DNA of 7,617 bases. It comes from Pseudomonadota bacterium. Lineage in GTDB: Bacteria > Pseudomonadota > Gammaproteobacteria > Xanthomonadales > Xanthomonadaceae. The DNA lies in assembly GCA_023392975.1 (NCBI GenBank), contig JAEWNA010000347.1, positions 1 to 7,617 on the forward strand, read 5' to 3'. The notes below the pieces were generated by a model. It did no database searches. It saw nothing but the letters and a program-made list of their open reading frames with translations, and was not told the origin of the DNA. Position 1 is the stretch's first letter. Each line of letters opens with the position of its first letter. A program made the translations under genes and the position numbers. Positions 1 to 5,524 of the stretch are shown piece by piece.

Positions 1-420
1 CTCGGTGCCCGCGCGCGGCATCCGCAGGTGCCTGTACTGGTGGTCGGCATCGGCACCGCGCTCACGCTCGACCTGATCGACGCCGACGGCGGCCATCGCG
101 GCGGACGCATCGCGCCCTCGCCCGCGCTCATGCGCGCGAGCCTGCATGCGCGCGCGACGCAACTCCCGGAGACCGGCGGCGCGTTCGTCGCGTTCGCCGA
201 CAACACCCACGACGCGCTGCGCAGCGGCTGCGACGGCGCCGCGGCGGCGCTGGTCGCGCAGGCACTGCGCGACGCCGAAGCCGCGCTCGGCACTGCGCCG
301 CCGCTGCTGCTGCATGGCGGCGGCGTCGATGCGCTGGCCGCGGCGCTGCCGGCCGAGGCCGAGCGCGCGCCGTCGCTCGTGTTGGAGGGGCTGGCGGTCT
401 GGGCGAGAATGCCGGGATGA
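1..420 (+). CDS. coaX: Type III pantothenate kinase, 5'-truncated by window edge
   Basis: This is the C-terminal part (139 residues) of a CoaX-type pantothenate kinase, which phosphorylates pantothenate in the first committed step of coenzyme A synthesis in the cytoplasm. The frame is open from base 1, so the gene begins outside the window. The GTG at position 28 is probably not the real start, because the in-frame codons before it continue the family pattern. Visible family signatures are GIGTALTLDL (nt 46-75), a following GGRIAP segment, a LxxxATQLP stretch, and a glycine-rich HGGGVDAL near the C-terminus where the family has its nucleotide-binding GG motif. The N-terminal phosphate-binding and GxDR motifs lie outside the window. 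The stop overlaps the next start codon (ATGA, 417-420), implying translational coupling. In related bacteria birA usually precedes coaX; that cannot be seen here. Confidence 0.9.
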   Translation, partial: LGARARHPQVPVLVVGIGTALTLDLIDADGGHRGGRIAPSPALMRASLHARATQLPETGGAFVAFADNTHDALRSGCDGAAAALVAQALRDAEAALGTAPPLLLHGGGVDALAAALPAEAERAPSLVLEGLAVWARMPG

Positions 421-1121
421 CGATGCGCGCCCTTCTCGTGCTGCTGGTGGTGCTGAACCTGGGCGTCGGCGCCTGGTGGCTGCTCCACGACGACACCGTA
501 GCCCCGACCCGGACCGATCCGCCCTCCGGCATCGCCCGGCTGGCGCTGGCCAACGAGCACCCGGACCTGTTGCCGCCCCCCTCGCCGGTCGCGCCGCCCG
601 CCGAGACGCCGCCGGCGGACGCCCCCGCGCCGACGCCACCGCCGACGCCGGTGGCCGATACCTGCCTGCGCCTCGGCCCGTTCGCCGATGCCGACGCGGC
701 GAGCAAGGCCCAGGAAACGCTGCGCGCCGCCGCCAAGCGCATCGCCGTGCGTGAGCAGCAGACCCAGGCCGGGCGGGATCGCGGCTGGCGGGTCTACCTG
801 CCCCCGGCCGCAGACCGCGCCGCCGCCGACGCCACCGCCGAGCGCCTGCGCGCCGCCGGCTTCAAGGACCTGCTGGTGGTCGGCAACGGCGCCGAGGCCA
901 ACGGCATCGCGCTCGGCCGCTTCAGCAACGAGGACCGCGCACGCCAGCACGCCGAGACCCTGCGCGCCGCCGGCTTCGAGGCGAAGGCCGAGGCGCTCGG
1001 CGAGACGAAGACCGCCTACTGGCTCGAGTTGACCGTCGCCGGGGTTGCGGATGCGGCCGCGCTGCGTCGGCGCGCCGGCGCCGCCCAGGCGCGCCCGATC
1101 GACTGCGCCGCCGCGCGCTGA
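417..1121 (+). CDS. Membrane-anchored SPOR-domain-like protein
   Basis: This 234-residue protein has a short N-terminus, one hydrophobic anchor (about residues 4-24, rich in Leu and Val, ending in WWLL), a Pro/Ala-rich periplasmic linker (about 52-80) and a C-terminal region (about 82-205) that resembles one degenerate or two tandem SPOR-like units. Supporting motifs are LGPF at 86-89, GWRVYLPP around 123-130, AERLRAAGF at 141-149, and GIALGRF around 163-169 followed by AETLRAAGF. SPOR domains bind denuded septal peptidoglycan, so a cell-envelope or division role is inferred, not shown. Two cysteines, C83 just before the domain and C230 near the end, could form a periplasmic disulfide. The start is the ATG in the ATGA overlap with coaX; an ATG two codons later (423) is an alternative. 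The topology (one anchor, most of the protein outside) fits the family. Confidence 0.85.
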   Translation: MTMRALLVLLVVLNLGVGAWWLLHDDTVAPTRTDPPSGIARLALANEHPDLLPPPSPVAPPAETPPADAPAPTPPPTPVADTCLRLGPFADADAASKAQETLRAAAKRIAVREQQTQAGRDRGWRVYLPPAADRAAADATAERLRAAGFKDLLVVGNGAEANGIALGRFSNEDRARQHAETLRAAGFEAKAEALGETKTAYWLELTVAGVADAAALRRRAGAAQARPIDCAAAR

Positions 1122-1130
1122 GTCGCAGGG

Positions 1131-1163
1131 CGGCCCCGCGAATCGGGCCATCGGGCGGGGCTG
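1131..1163 (+). other. GC-rich hairpin between SPOR gene and tRNA promoter
   Basis: An inverted repeat pairs GGCCCCGC-type bases at 1131-1139 with 1155-1163 (nine pairs, one of them G-U) around a 15-nt loop. It starts 10 nt after the stop of the SPOR gene and ends inside the candidate -10 element of the tRNA. There is no T-run after it, so it is at best a weak or Rho-assisted 3' end for the coaX-SPOR transcript. Confidence 0.3.
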
Positions 1164-1170
1164 CTAGAAT
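1162..1170 (+). promoter_or_regulatory. Candidate extended -10 promoter for tRNA-Thr
   Basis: The sequence TGCTAGAAT has a TGn extension and a TAGAAT hexamer (five of six bases match TATAAT) at 1165-1170. Transcription would start near 1177, about 32 nt before the mature tRNA. No convincing -35 hexamer is seen at the right distance; an extended -10 can work without one. It probably also drives the arginase gene, because no other promoter fits between the tRNA and that gene. Confidence 0.5.
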
Positions 1171-1208
1171 CGGTGGCCCGGCTGGTGCGCTCCGCGCCGC
1201 CGGCACGC

Positions 1209-1284
1209 GCCGGCATAGCTCAGCTGGTAGAGCAACCGCCTTGTAAGCGGTAGGTCGTCCGTTCGAATCGGACTGTCGGCACCA
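1209..1284 (+). tRNA. tRNA-Thr (anticodon UGU)
   Basis: A full cloverleaf can be drawn by hand over 76 nt including an encoded CCA (1282-1284). The acceptor arm pairs GCCGGCA (1209-1215) with TGTCGGC (1274-1280), with one G-U pair. The D-arm is GCTC/GAGC, and the anticodon stem is ACCGC/GCGGT with loop CTTGTAA. The T-arm is GTCCG/CGGAC around the loop TTCGAAT. The anticodon TGT lies at 1242-1244, which reads threonine ACA and related codons. The sequence closely follows the known E. coli tRNA-Thr(UGU) layout. The next gene starts 24 nt downstream with no terminator between, so the tRNA is probably cut from a longer transcript that also carries the arginase message. Confidence 0.97.
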
Positions 1285-1308
1285 TCTTCCCCAACGTCCG
1301 GAGCCCGC

Positions 1309-2232
1309 ATGCGCCGCAGCTATCCCCCCGTGTCCCTGATCGGCGCGCCCACCGACATCGGCGCCGGCCACCGGGGTGCGCGGATGGGCCCGGAAGCGCT
1401 GCGCATCGCCGGCCTGGGCGAGGCCCTGGCCGCCCGCGGCATCGACGTGGCCGACCGCGGCAACCTCGCCGGCCCGCCGAACCCATGGCAGCCGCCGGTC
1501 GACGGCTACCGCCACCTCGACCAGGTCGTCGCCTGGAACCGCCTGCTGATGGACGCCGTCGCCGCCGAACTGGCCGGCGGACGCATGCCGATCGTGCTCG
1601 GCGGCGACCACTGCCTCGGCGTGGGCTCGATCACCGCCGTCGCCCGCCACTGCCGCGCCAACGGCCTCAAGCTGCGCGTGCTCTGGCTGGACGCCCACGC
1701 CGACTTCAACACCAGCGCCGTCACGCCCTCGGGCAACGTCCACGGCATGCCGGTGGCCTGCCTGTGCGGCGTCGGCCCCGACGCGCTGGTGCGGCTCGGC
1801 GGGGACGCGCCGGCGATGCGCCCGCACGAGATCCGCCAGATCGGCATCCGCTCGGTCGATCCCGAGGAGAAGCGGCTGGTCAAGGACTACGGCCTCGACA
1901 TCTACGACATGCGCTACATCGACGAGGTCGGCATGAAGCGCACGATGGAGGCCGCGCTGGCCGACATCGACGAAGACACCCACCTGCACGTCAGTTTCGA
2001 CGTGGACTTCCTCGATCCCAGCATCGCCCCCGGCGTCGGCACCACCGTGCCCGGCGGCCCGAACTATCGCGAAGCGCAGCTGGTGATGGAGATGATCGCC
2101 GACACCGGCCGGCTCGCTTCGCTGGACATCGTCGAACTCAACCCCGCGCTCGACAGCCGCAACGCCACCGCCGAACTCGCCGTCGACCTGGTGGAAAGCC
2201 TGTTCGGCAAGTCGACCTTGATGCGCGATTGA
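1309..2232 (+). CDS. rocF: Arginase
   Basis: This 307-residue cytoplasmic enzyme of the ureohydrolase family hydrolyses L-arginine to L-ornithine and urea, using a two-manganese centre. All expected ligands are visible: H101 in GGDHCLG, D128, H130 and D132 in LDAHADFN, and D231 and D233 in SFDVDFLDP. The catalytic-site histidine H145 lies in GNVHGMP and E276 in VELNPALD. Spacing and numbering are almost those of mammalian arginase I, and the length is normal. The GNVHGMP and VELNP signatures favour arginase over agmatinase or formimidoglutamase. The ATG at 1309 has a GGAG Shine-Dalgarno sequence at 1300-1303. The gene begins 24 nt after the tRNA-Thr CCA and very likely shares its transcript. 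A small CxxC protein follows after 17 nt. No proline or ornithine catabolic genes are visible nearby. Confidence 0.95.
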   Translation: MRRSYPPVSLIGAPTDIGAGHRGARMGPEALRIAGLGEALAARGIDVADRGNLAGPPNPWQPPVDGYRHLDQVVAWNRLLMDAVAAELAGGRMPIVLGGDHCLGVGSITAVARHCRANGLKLRVLWLDAHADFNTSAVTPSGNVHGMPVACLCGVGPDALVRLGGDAPAMRPHEIRQIGIRSVDPEEKRLVKDYGLDIYDMRYIDEVGMKRTMEAALADIDEDTHLHVSFDVDFLDPSIAPGVGTTVPGGPNYREAQLVMEMIADTGRLASLDIVELNPALDSRNATAELAVDLVESLFGKSTLMRD

Positions 2233-2249
2233 ACGCGGGAACGCGCGCC

Positions 2250-2519
2250 ATGTTCGGCATCGAATTCATGGGGTTCCGCATCGAAGTGCCGATGACATGG
2301 GCCCAGTTGCGGTATGCGCTGTCGGGACGCAAGCGCTGTCCCGAATGCGCCGCCGCCCTCGAGCGGATGACGAACCCCCGGGACGACGGCTTCGGCTGGC
2401 ACACCAATGCCGACAGCGTCGAGTACGCGCACACCACCCGCGTCGCGGTCGAATACGAATGCCGGCGCTGCCGCAAGTGGTACACCCTGGCCGAACTGGC
2501 CGCCCGCGCACGGCGTTGA
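2250..2519 (+). CDS. Small zinc-ribbon-like protein of unknown function
   Basis: This 89-residue protein is short, polar and lacks a signal peptide. It has two CxxC knuckles, C30-PE-C33 and C71-RR-C74, separated by 37 residues. That is the usual arrangement of a zinc ribbon or rubredoxin-like metal site. The second knuckle is followed by RKWYTL, as in many small zinc-ribbon domains. The N-terminus (MFGIEFMGFRIEVPMTWAQL) reads as an amphipathic segment. I do not recognise the family and assign no function. The start at 2250 has a modest GGGA (2237-2240) nine bases upstream; an ATG at 2268 is possible but lacks a ribosome-binding site. It sits 17 nt after arginase on the same strand, so co-transcription is likely. 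Its stop faces the convergent gene across a 24-nt gap (2520-2543) with no clear terminator. Confidence 0.75.
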   Translation: MFGIEFMGFRIEVPMTWAQLRYALSGRKRCPECAAALERMTNPRDDGFGWHTNADSVEYAHTTRVAVEYECRRCRKWYTLAELAARARR

Positions 2520-2543
2520 ACCGCCTCGACGCCGTCCTGCGGC

Positions 2544-3362
2544 TCAGCGCTCGTCCGGCAGGATCGGATACACCCGGCTGACGATGCAGCCCGCCGACGG
2601 GATGCGCCACTGCTCGGCGTCGCTGCGCAGCAGCGGGCCCGGCGAATCGTCGTGCGAAAACCGTGCGCGATCGCCGGCGTTGCCGCAGATCACGTTGCCG
2701 CCGATCCGCGATTCCAGGTGCATCTGGCTCATCCGCGACGACTCCGCGCATGCCGAGCCGAGTTCGACGCGGTAGTAGCGGTGGCCGCCGTTGCGCACCG
2801 GCGAGACCTCGACGATCAGGTCGTTGCCGTCGTCGTGCCAGCCGCGCATGAAGCGCGCGTCGAGGCAGTAGCTGTAGCTGGCCTGGAAACCGTGGCGCTT
2901 GCGTGCGCGCACTTCGATCGTGTCCAGCTCGTCAGGTGCGCGCGTGGCGTCCGGGGCGCGATCGGCATTCATGGCGAGGCCGGCGTAGTCGCGGGCATCG
3001 ATGCGTTCGACCGCGGCGACCGCGCAATGCCGGCCGTCGCCTTCCAGCCGCGCCTCGCCGCCGGTGCCGCAGATCCAGCCCTGCGGGCCGGTCAGGCGCG
3101 GGTGCGCGCTGCGCAGCATGCCCGGGCAATCCTGGCGCAGCGCGACGCGCCAGCGCGATTCGTCGTCGAGCCGGATCGCCAGCGTGCGCGCGTCGCTCTG
3201 GAACGCCTCGCGCATGCGCCTGGCGTCGAAGCAATCGCCGGCGGGCGCGGGCGCACGGGCGGCATGCCTCGTGCGGGCGGGCGTGTCGGCGCGCGCGGGC
3301 AGACCGGCGGCGAACAGGGCGCAGGCGATCGAAAGGGCGAGCGGCAGGGATCGGCGTGGCAT
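2544..3362 (-). CDS. Secreted protein with two four-cysteine repeats, unknown function
   Basis: This 272-residue protein begins with a clear Sec signal peptide (basic MPRR, hydrophobic core, ARA cleavage site near residue 25). The mature part shows an internal duplication. Repeat 1 (about 44-121) starts CFDARRM and repeat 2 (about 166-266) starts CLDARFM. Each carries four cysteines (44, 79, 98, 113 and 166, 205, 226, 259), with matching I-C-G motifs (WICGTGG and VICGNAG) and a final cysteine before a short beta-like end (CAVAAVERI, CIVSRVYPI). Four cysteines per unit in an exported protein suggest disulfide-stabilised domains. The pattern resembles the small periplasmic DUF6491-type proteins of xanthomonads; that is from memory and uncertain. 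The start is the ATG at 3360-3362, with a possible GGAG 12 nt upstream. It lies 45 nt downstream of the Rieske gene on the same strand, probably in one operon. Confidence 0.8.
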   Translation of the reverse strand: MPRRSLPLALSIACALFAAGLPARADTPARTRHAARAPAPAGDCFDARRMREAFQSDARTLAIRLDDESRWRVALRQDCPGMLRSAHPRLTGPQGWICGTGGEARLEGDGRHCAVAAVERIDARDYAGLAMNADRAPDATRAPDELDTIEVRARKRHGFQASYSYCLDARFMRGWHDDGNDLIVEVSPVRNGGHRYYRVELGSACAESSRMSQMHLESRIGGNVICGNAGDRARFSHDDSPGPLLRSDAEQWRIPSAGCIVSRVYPILPDER

Positions 3363-3407
3363 GCGGGGGGGCTGCTCCGGATGTGTGCTCGAGGCGGTCC
3401 GCTGATG

Positions 3408-3758
3408 TCAGGCCAGGCGCACCGCGCCATCGACGACCACCACCGCCACTGCGCGCAGCGACTGGCCGCGGCACGGCCCGGCGACGCACAGGCCGGCCTC
3501 GGTCTCGAACGTGGCGCCGTGCGCCGCGCAGACGAGTTGCCCTTTCGACAGCAGGAAACGCCCCGGGGCCCAATCGAGCCGGCGGCCGGCGTGCGGGCAG
3601 ATGTTGAGCCAGGCCCGAACCTCGGTGCCATGGCGCAGCAGGATCAGCGACTCCGGGGCGCCGTCGACGGTCGCTTCGCACTCGGCCGGGACGCCCTCCG
3701 CCAGCGCGTCGAGCGCGATCAGCACGTCGGTGGCGCCGTCGTGGCTTAACGAAGTCAT
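3408..3758 (-). CDS. Rieske [2Fe-2S] ferredoxin-like protein
   Basis: This 116-residue soluble protein consists of essentially one Rieske domain, so it probably carries electrons as a ferredoxin or serves as a small oxygenase or nitrite-reductase-type subunit. The cluster ligands are C54 and H56 in ICPHAGRRL and C77 and H80 in LVCAAHGATF, giving C-x-H-x20-C-x2-H. The motif CVAGPCRGQSL after the second ligand pair is typical of the bacterial NirD-like and ferredoxin-like Rieske group. There is no signal peptide or membrane anchor. The chosen ATG (3756-3758) has GAAGGTG directly upstream. An ATG at 3771-3773, five codons earlier, is an alternative. The frame stays open further upstream to 3908 but overlaps the divergent gene there and is not family-like. 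No partner oxygenase or reductase is nearby; the secreted four-cysteine-repeat gene follows after 45 nt. Confidence 0.88.
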   Translation of the reverse strand: MTSLSHDGATDVLIALDALAEGVPAECEATVDGAPESLILLRHGTEVRAWLNICPHAGRRLDWAPGRFLLSKGQLVCAAHGATFETEAGLCVAGPCRGQSLRAVAVVVVDGAVRLA

Positions 3759-3808
3759 CACACCTTCCGTCATGTCCCGTCCGATACTGCGGCCACTGGC
3801 CGCTGGCC

Positions 3809-3814
3809 GTTCTA
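3809..3814 (-). promoter_or_regulatory. Candidate -10 element for the Rieske gene
   Basis: Read on the minus strand this is TAGAAC (four of six matches to TATAAT). It would start transcription near 3802, giving a 5' leader of about 30-45 nt before either Rieske start codon. It resembles the TAGAAT before the tRNA. No good -35 box is seen, so support is weak. Confidence 0.3.
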
Positions 3815-3816
3815 GT

Positions 3817-3828
3817 GTGTCACGACAC
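3817..3828. promoter_or_regulatory. Short inverted repeat in divergent intergenic region
   Basis: GTGTC-AC-GACAC is a perfect 5-bp inverted repeat around a 2-nt centre, seven bases before the ATG of the small membrane protein and just upstream of the Rieske -10 candidate. Its position would suit an operator acting on both divergent genes. A tandem repeat of CTGGCCG lies beside it at 3796-3809. Either could be chance in such GC-rich DNA. Confidence 0.25.
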
Positions 3829-3834
3829 GCCCGC

Positions 3835-4128
3835 ATGTTCGCGTTCCGTCCGTTCTCGTTCCGCCCCTTCCGCCGCCGCGGCTTCGACGCGGTCTTCGCG
3901 CCGCGCAAACCTCGTCATCGCGTCCTGCGGGTCGTGCTGACCCTGCTGGGCGTCGGCCTGCTGGCGGTGCTGCTCGCCTTCGGCCTGGTCATCGGCGCGA
4001 CGATGCTCGGCATCGGCCTGCTGTACCGGCTGTGGCGCCAGCGCGGCAAGCCGCTGGCGACGCCGCCGGGCACGCTGGAAGGCGAATACCGCATCCTGCG
4101 CAAGCCGGTCCTGACCACGGGCCGCTGA
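3835..4128 (+). CDS. Small basic membrane protein of unknown function
   Basis: This 97-residue protein has a strongly basic N-terminal tail (RPFSFRPFRRRGF, then PRKPRHR), one long hydrophobic stretch at about residues 31-64 rich in Leu, Val and Gly, and a basic C-terminal tail beginning YRLWRQRGK. The hydrophobic stretch is long enough for a tight two-helix hairpin, which would leave both basic tails in the cytoplasm; a single tilted helix is the other option. The C-terminal EGEYRIL resembles a motif I associate with short hypothetical proteins of xanthomonads. The ATG at 3835 has no clear Shine-Dalgarno sequence, and an in-frame GTG at 3817 is an alternative. It is transcribed divergently from the Rieske gene and is followed after 59 nt by the FAH-family gene. 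No function is assigned. Confidence 0.75.
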   Translation: MFAFRPFSFRPFRRRGFDAVFAPRKPRHRVLRVVLTLLGVGLLAVLLAFGLVIGATMLGIGLLYRLWRQRGKPLATPPGTLEGEYRILRKPVLTTGR

Positions 4129-4143
4129 CGCCGGCCGCCGAGC

Positions 4144-4165
4144 CGGCACGCTCGACGGCGTGCCG
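4144..4165 (+). other. Stem-loop between small membrane protein and FAH genes
   Basis: CGGCACGC (4144-4151) pairs perfectly with GCGTGCCG (4158-4165) around a 6-nt loop. It lies 15 nt after the stop of the membrane protein and 22 nt before the FAH start. No T-run follows. It may be a weak transcript end or a processing site, or it may simply reflect the GC-rich background. Confidence 0.3.
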
Positions 4166-4187
4166 CCGCCCGCGCGATGATGCGGGC

Positions 4188-4922
4188 ATGAACGACACCT
4201 CCCGCGATCTCGTCCCGCCGCCCGCCACCGTGCGCGTCCCGGTGCGCGGCCATGCCGTTTCCGGCGATTTCCCGGTGCGGCGCATCTTCTGCGTCGGCCG
4301 CAACTTCGCCGACCACGCCCGCGAGATGGGCGCCGCGGTGCCGGCCTCGAAGGCCGACCGCGGCACGCCGGTGTTCTTCACCAAGCCCGCCGACGCGCTG
4401 GTGATCGACGGCGCCGACGCCACCTACCCGCCCGGCACGCAGGACCTGCACCACGAGATCGAACTGGTGGTCGCGCTCGGCCAGGACGCGCCGCCCGGCG
4501 TGCTCGACCCGGAAGACGCCGGCGCGCTGGTGTTCGGCTATGGCATCGGCCTGGACCTGACCCGCCGCGACTTGCAGGCCGCGGCCAAGGCCAAGGGCCT
4601 GCCGTGGGACATCGCCAAGGCCTTCGACCAGTCCGCGCCGATCTCCGCGCTGCGGCCGGCCGGCGAGATCGGCGCGCTCGGCCCGCGCACGCTGTCGCTG
4701 CGCGTCAACGGCGCGCTGCGCCAGCAGTCGACGCTGGACCAGCTGATCTGGGACGTGCCGGAGATCCTGCACGAGCTGTCGAAGCTGTTCGCGCTGAAGG
4801 CCGGCGACCTGGTCTTCATGGGCACGCCGGCTGGCGTCGCCGCGCTGCAGCCGGGCGACGTCTGCGAAGGCGCGCTCGACGGCGTGCTGCGGCTGGACTG
4901 CCGGATCGCCCCGTCGGCCTGA
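4188..4922 (+). CDS. FAH-family hydrolase (acylpyruvase / FAHD1-like)
   Basis: This 244-residue cytoplasmic enzyme belongs to the fumarylacetoacetate hydrolase fold family and is closest in motifs to YcgM and FAHD1, which cleave acylpyruvates or decarboxylate oxaloacetate. The metal (Mg or Mn) ligands are visible as E90 and E92 in HHEIELVVALG and D123 in GYGIGLDLTRRD. The His-Glu lid pair known from FAHD1 is present as H43 and E46 in CVGRNFADHAREMG, and the lysine of the family as K144 in IAKAFDQSAP. Other signatures are FFTKPADAL (63-71), LRVNG (171-175) and VFMGTPAGV (209-217). Compared with YcgM (about 219 residues) it has a modest N-terminal extension. The ATG at 4188 lacks a strong Shine-Dalgarno sequence, but the in-frame region upstream overlaps the previous gene and is not family-like. 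Fumarylpyruvate hydrolase is another possible activity; no aromatic-degradation genes adjoin it, so the exact substrate is open. Confidence 0.9.
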   Translation: MNDTSRDLVPPPATVRVPVRGHAVSGDFPVRRIFCVGRNFADHAREMGAAVPASKADRGTPVFFTKPADALVIDGADATYPPGTQDLHHEIELVVALGQDAPPGVLDPEDAGALVFGYGIGLDLTRRDLQAAAKAKGLPWDIAKAFDQSAPISALRPAGEIGALGPRTLSLRVNGALRQQSTLDQLIWDVPEILHELSKLFALKAGDLVFMGTPAGVAALQPGDVCEGALDGVLRLDCRIAPSA

Positions 4923-4962
4923 AATCGCCCGCCCGGGGAGCCACGGCGTCTCGCACCGGCGA

Positions 4963-4968
4963 TAGACT
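4963..4968 (+). promoter_or_regulatory. Candidate -10 element for mscL
   Basis: TAGACT (four of six matches to TATAAT) lies 31 nt before the mscL start, between the FAH stop and mscL. Transcription would begin near 4975. No clear -35 box is seen. Its placement fits an mscL promoter independent of the FAH gene. Confidence 0.4.
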
Positions 4969-4999
4969 GCGCCCTTATCCACCAGCGGGAGCGCGGTCC

Positions 5000-5407
5000 A
5001 TGGGCATGATCTCGGAATTCAAAGAGTTCGCGATGAAGGGCAACGTCGTCGACCTGGCGGTCGGCGTGGTCATCGGCGGTGCCTTCGGCAAGATCGTCGA
5101 CGCCCTGGTGGCGAAGATCATCATGCCGCCGATCGGGCTGCTGATCGGCGGCGTCGATTTCTCGAAGATCGCGATCACGCTCAAGGAAGCCGGCGTCGAC
5201 GCCGCCGGCAAGGAAGTTCCGGCGGTGGTGCTGGGCGTCGGCGATTTCCTCAACGTGCTGATCCAGTTCGCCATCCTCGCGTTCGCGATCTTCATCGTCG
5301 TCAAGGCGATCAACCGCATGCGCACGCCGGAAGCCGCCCCCGCCCCGGCCGCGCCACCCGAGGACGTGGTGCTGCTGCGCGAGATCCGCGACCTGCTGCA
5401 ACGCTGA
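5000..5407 (+). CDS. mscL: Large-conductance mechanosensitive channel MscL
   Basis: This 135-residue inner-membrane protein forms the pentameric pore that opens under membrane tension and releases solutes during hypo-osmotic shock. It follows E. coli MscL (136 residues) closely and in register. The N-terminal amphipathic helix is EFKEFAMKGN (6-15). TM1 begins NVVDLAVGVVIGG, with the pore-constriction residues L19, G22 and V23 in the same positions as in E. coli, and continues to the IIMPPIGLLIGG stretch. A periplasmic loop of about 30 residues follows, then TM2 (about 80-105, NVLIQFAILAFAIFIVV), an Ala/Pro linker and the C-terminal bundle helix EDVVLLREIRDLLQR. The start at 5000 gives exactly the E. 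coli N-terminal length; a GGGA lies nine bases upstream, and the ATG at 5006 is a less likely choice. It has its own candidate promoter and terminator, so it is probably monocistronic. Confidence 0.97.
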   Translation: MGMISEFKEFAMKGNVVDLAVGVVIGGAFGKIVDALVAKIIMPPIGLLIGGVDFSKIAITLKEAGVDAAGKEVPAVVLGVGDFLNVLIQFAILAFAIFIVVKAINRMRTPEAAPAPAAPPEDVVLLREIRDLLQR

Positions 5408-5451
5408 TTCGCGCGATCGCCACCGGTCGCACGACCGATGGCAGGGGTCCC

Positions 5452-5491
5452 CGGAAGCCGCGGGCTGCTACGCTCGCGGCTTCCGTGTTTT
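5452..5491 (+). terminator. Rho-independent terminator after mscL
   Basis: CGGAAGCCGCG (5452-5462) pairs perfectly with CGCGGCTTCCG (5475-5485), giving an 11-bp stem with a 12-nt loop, followed by TGTTTT (5486-5491). It begins 45 nt after the mscL stop and is the clearest terminator in the window. A weaker small hairpin (CGGTC/GACCG, 5424-5437) precedes it. Confidence 0.75.
5466..5474 (+). promoter_or_regulatory. Weak extended -10 candidate inside terminator loop
   Basis: TGCTACGCT lies in the loop of the mscL terminator. It has the TGn extension and a TACGCT hexamer (three of six matches). It could start the M28 peptidase transcript near 5481, about 44 nt before its ATG. The match is poor and there is no -35 box. 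Confidence 0.25.
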
Positions 5492-5524
5492 CGTGCGCCG
5501 GGACACCGGCCGGGAGAAGCGTCG

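Noticed and set aside
28..30. GTG at position 28 as the true coaX start
   Set aside because: The frame is open from base 1 and the codons before it fit the family; starting here would lose the N-terminal half of the kinase.
1209..1284. tRNA-Thr as an integration site for a genomic island
   Set aside because: I found no repeat of the tRNA 3' end elsewhere in the window and no integrase; the genes that follow are ordinary metabolism.
922..1989. A 355-codon minus-strand frame across the tRNA and arginase
   Set aside because: It runs antisense through a tRNA and through the arginase catalytic motifs, and its translation is repetitive in Ala/Asp/Val/Arg, typical of a GC-driven shadow.
2520..2543. 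Bidirectional terminator between the convergent genes
   Set aside because: The 24-nt gap holds no stable inverted repeat or T-run.
3915..4982. A 355-codon minus-strand frame across the FAH gene
   Set aside because: It overlaps the small membrane protein and the motif-complete FAH gene and has no recognisable domain.
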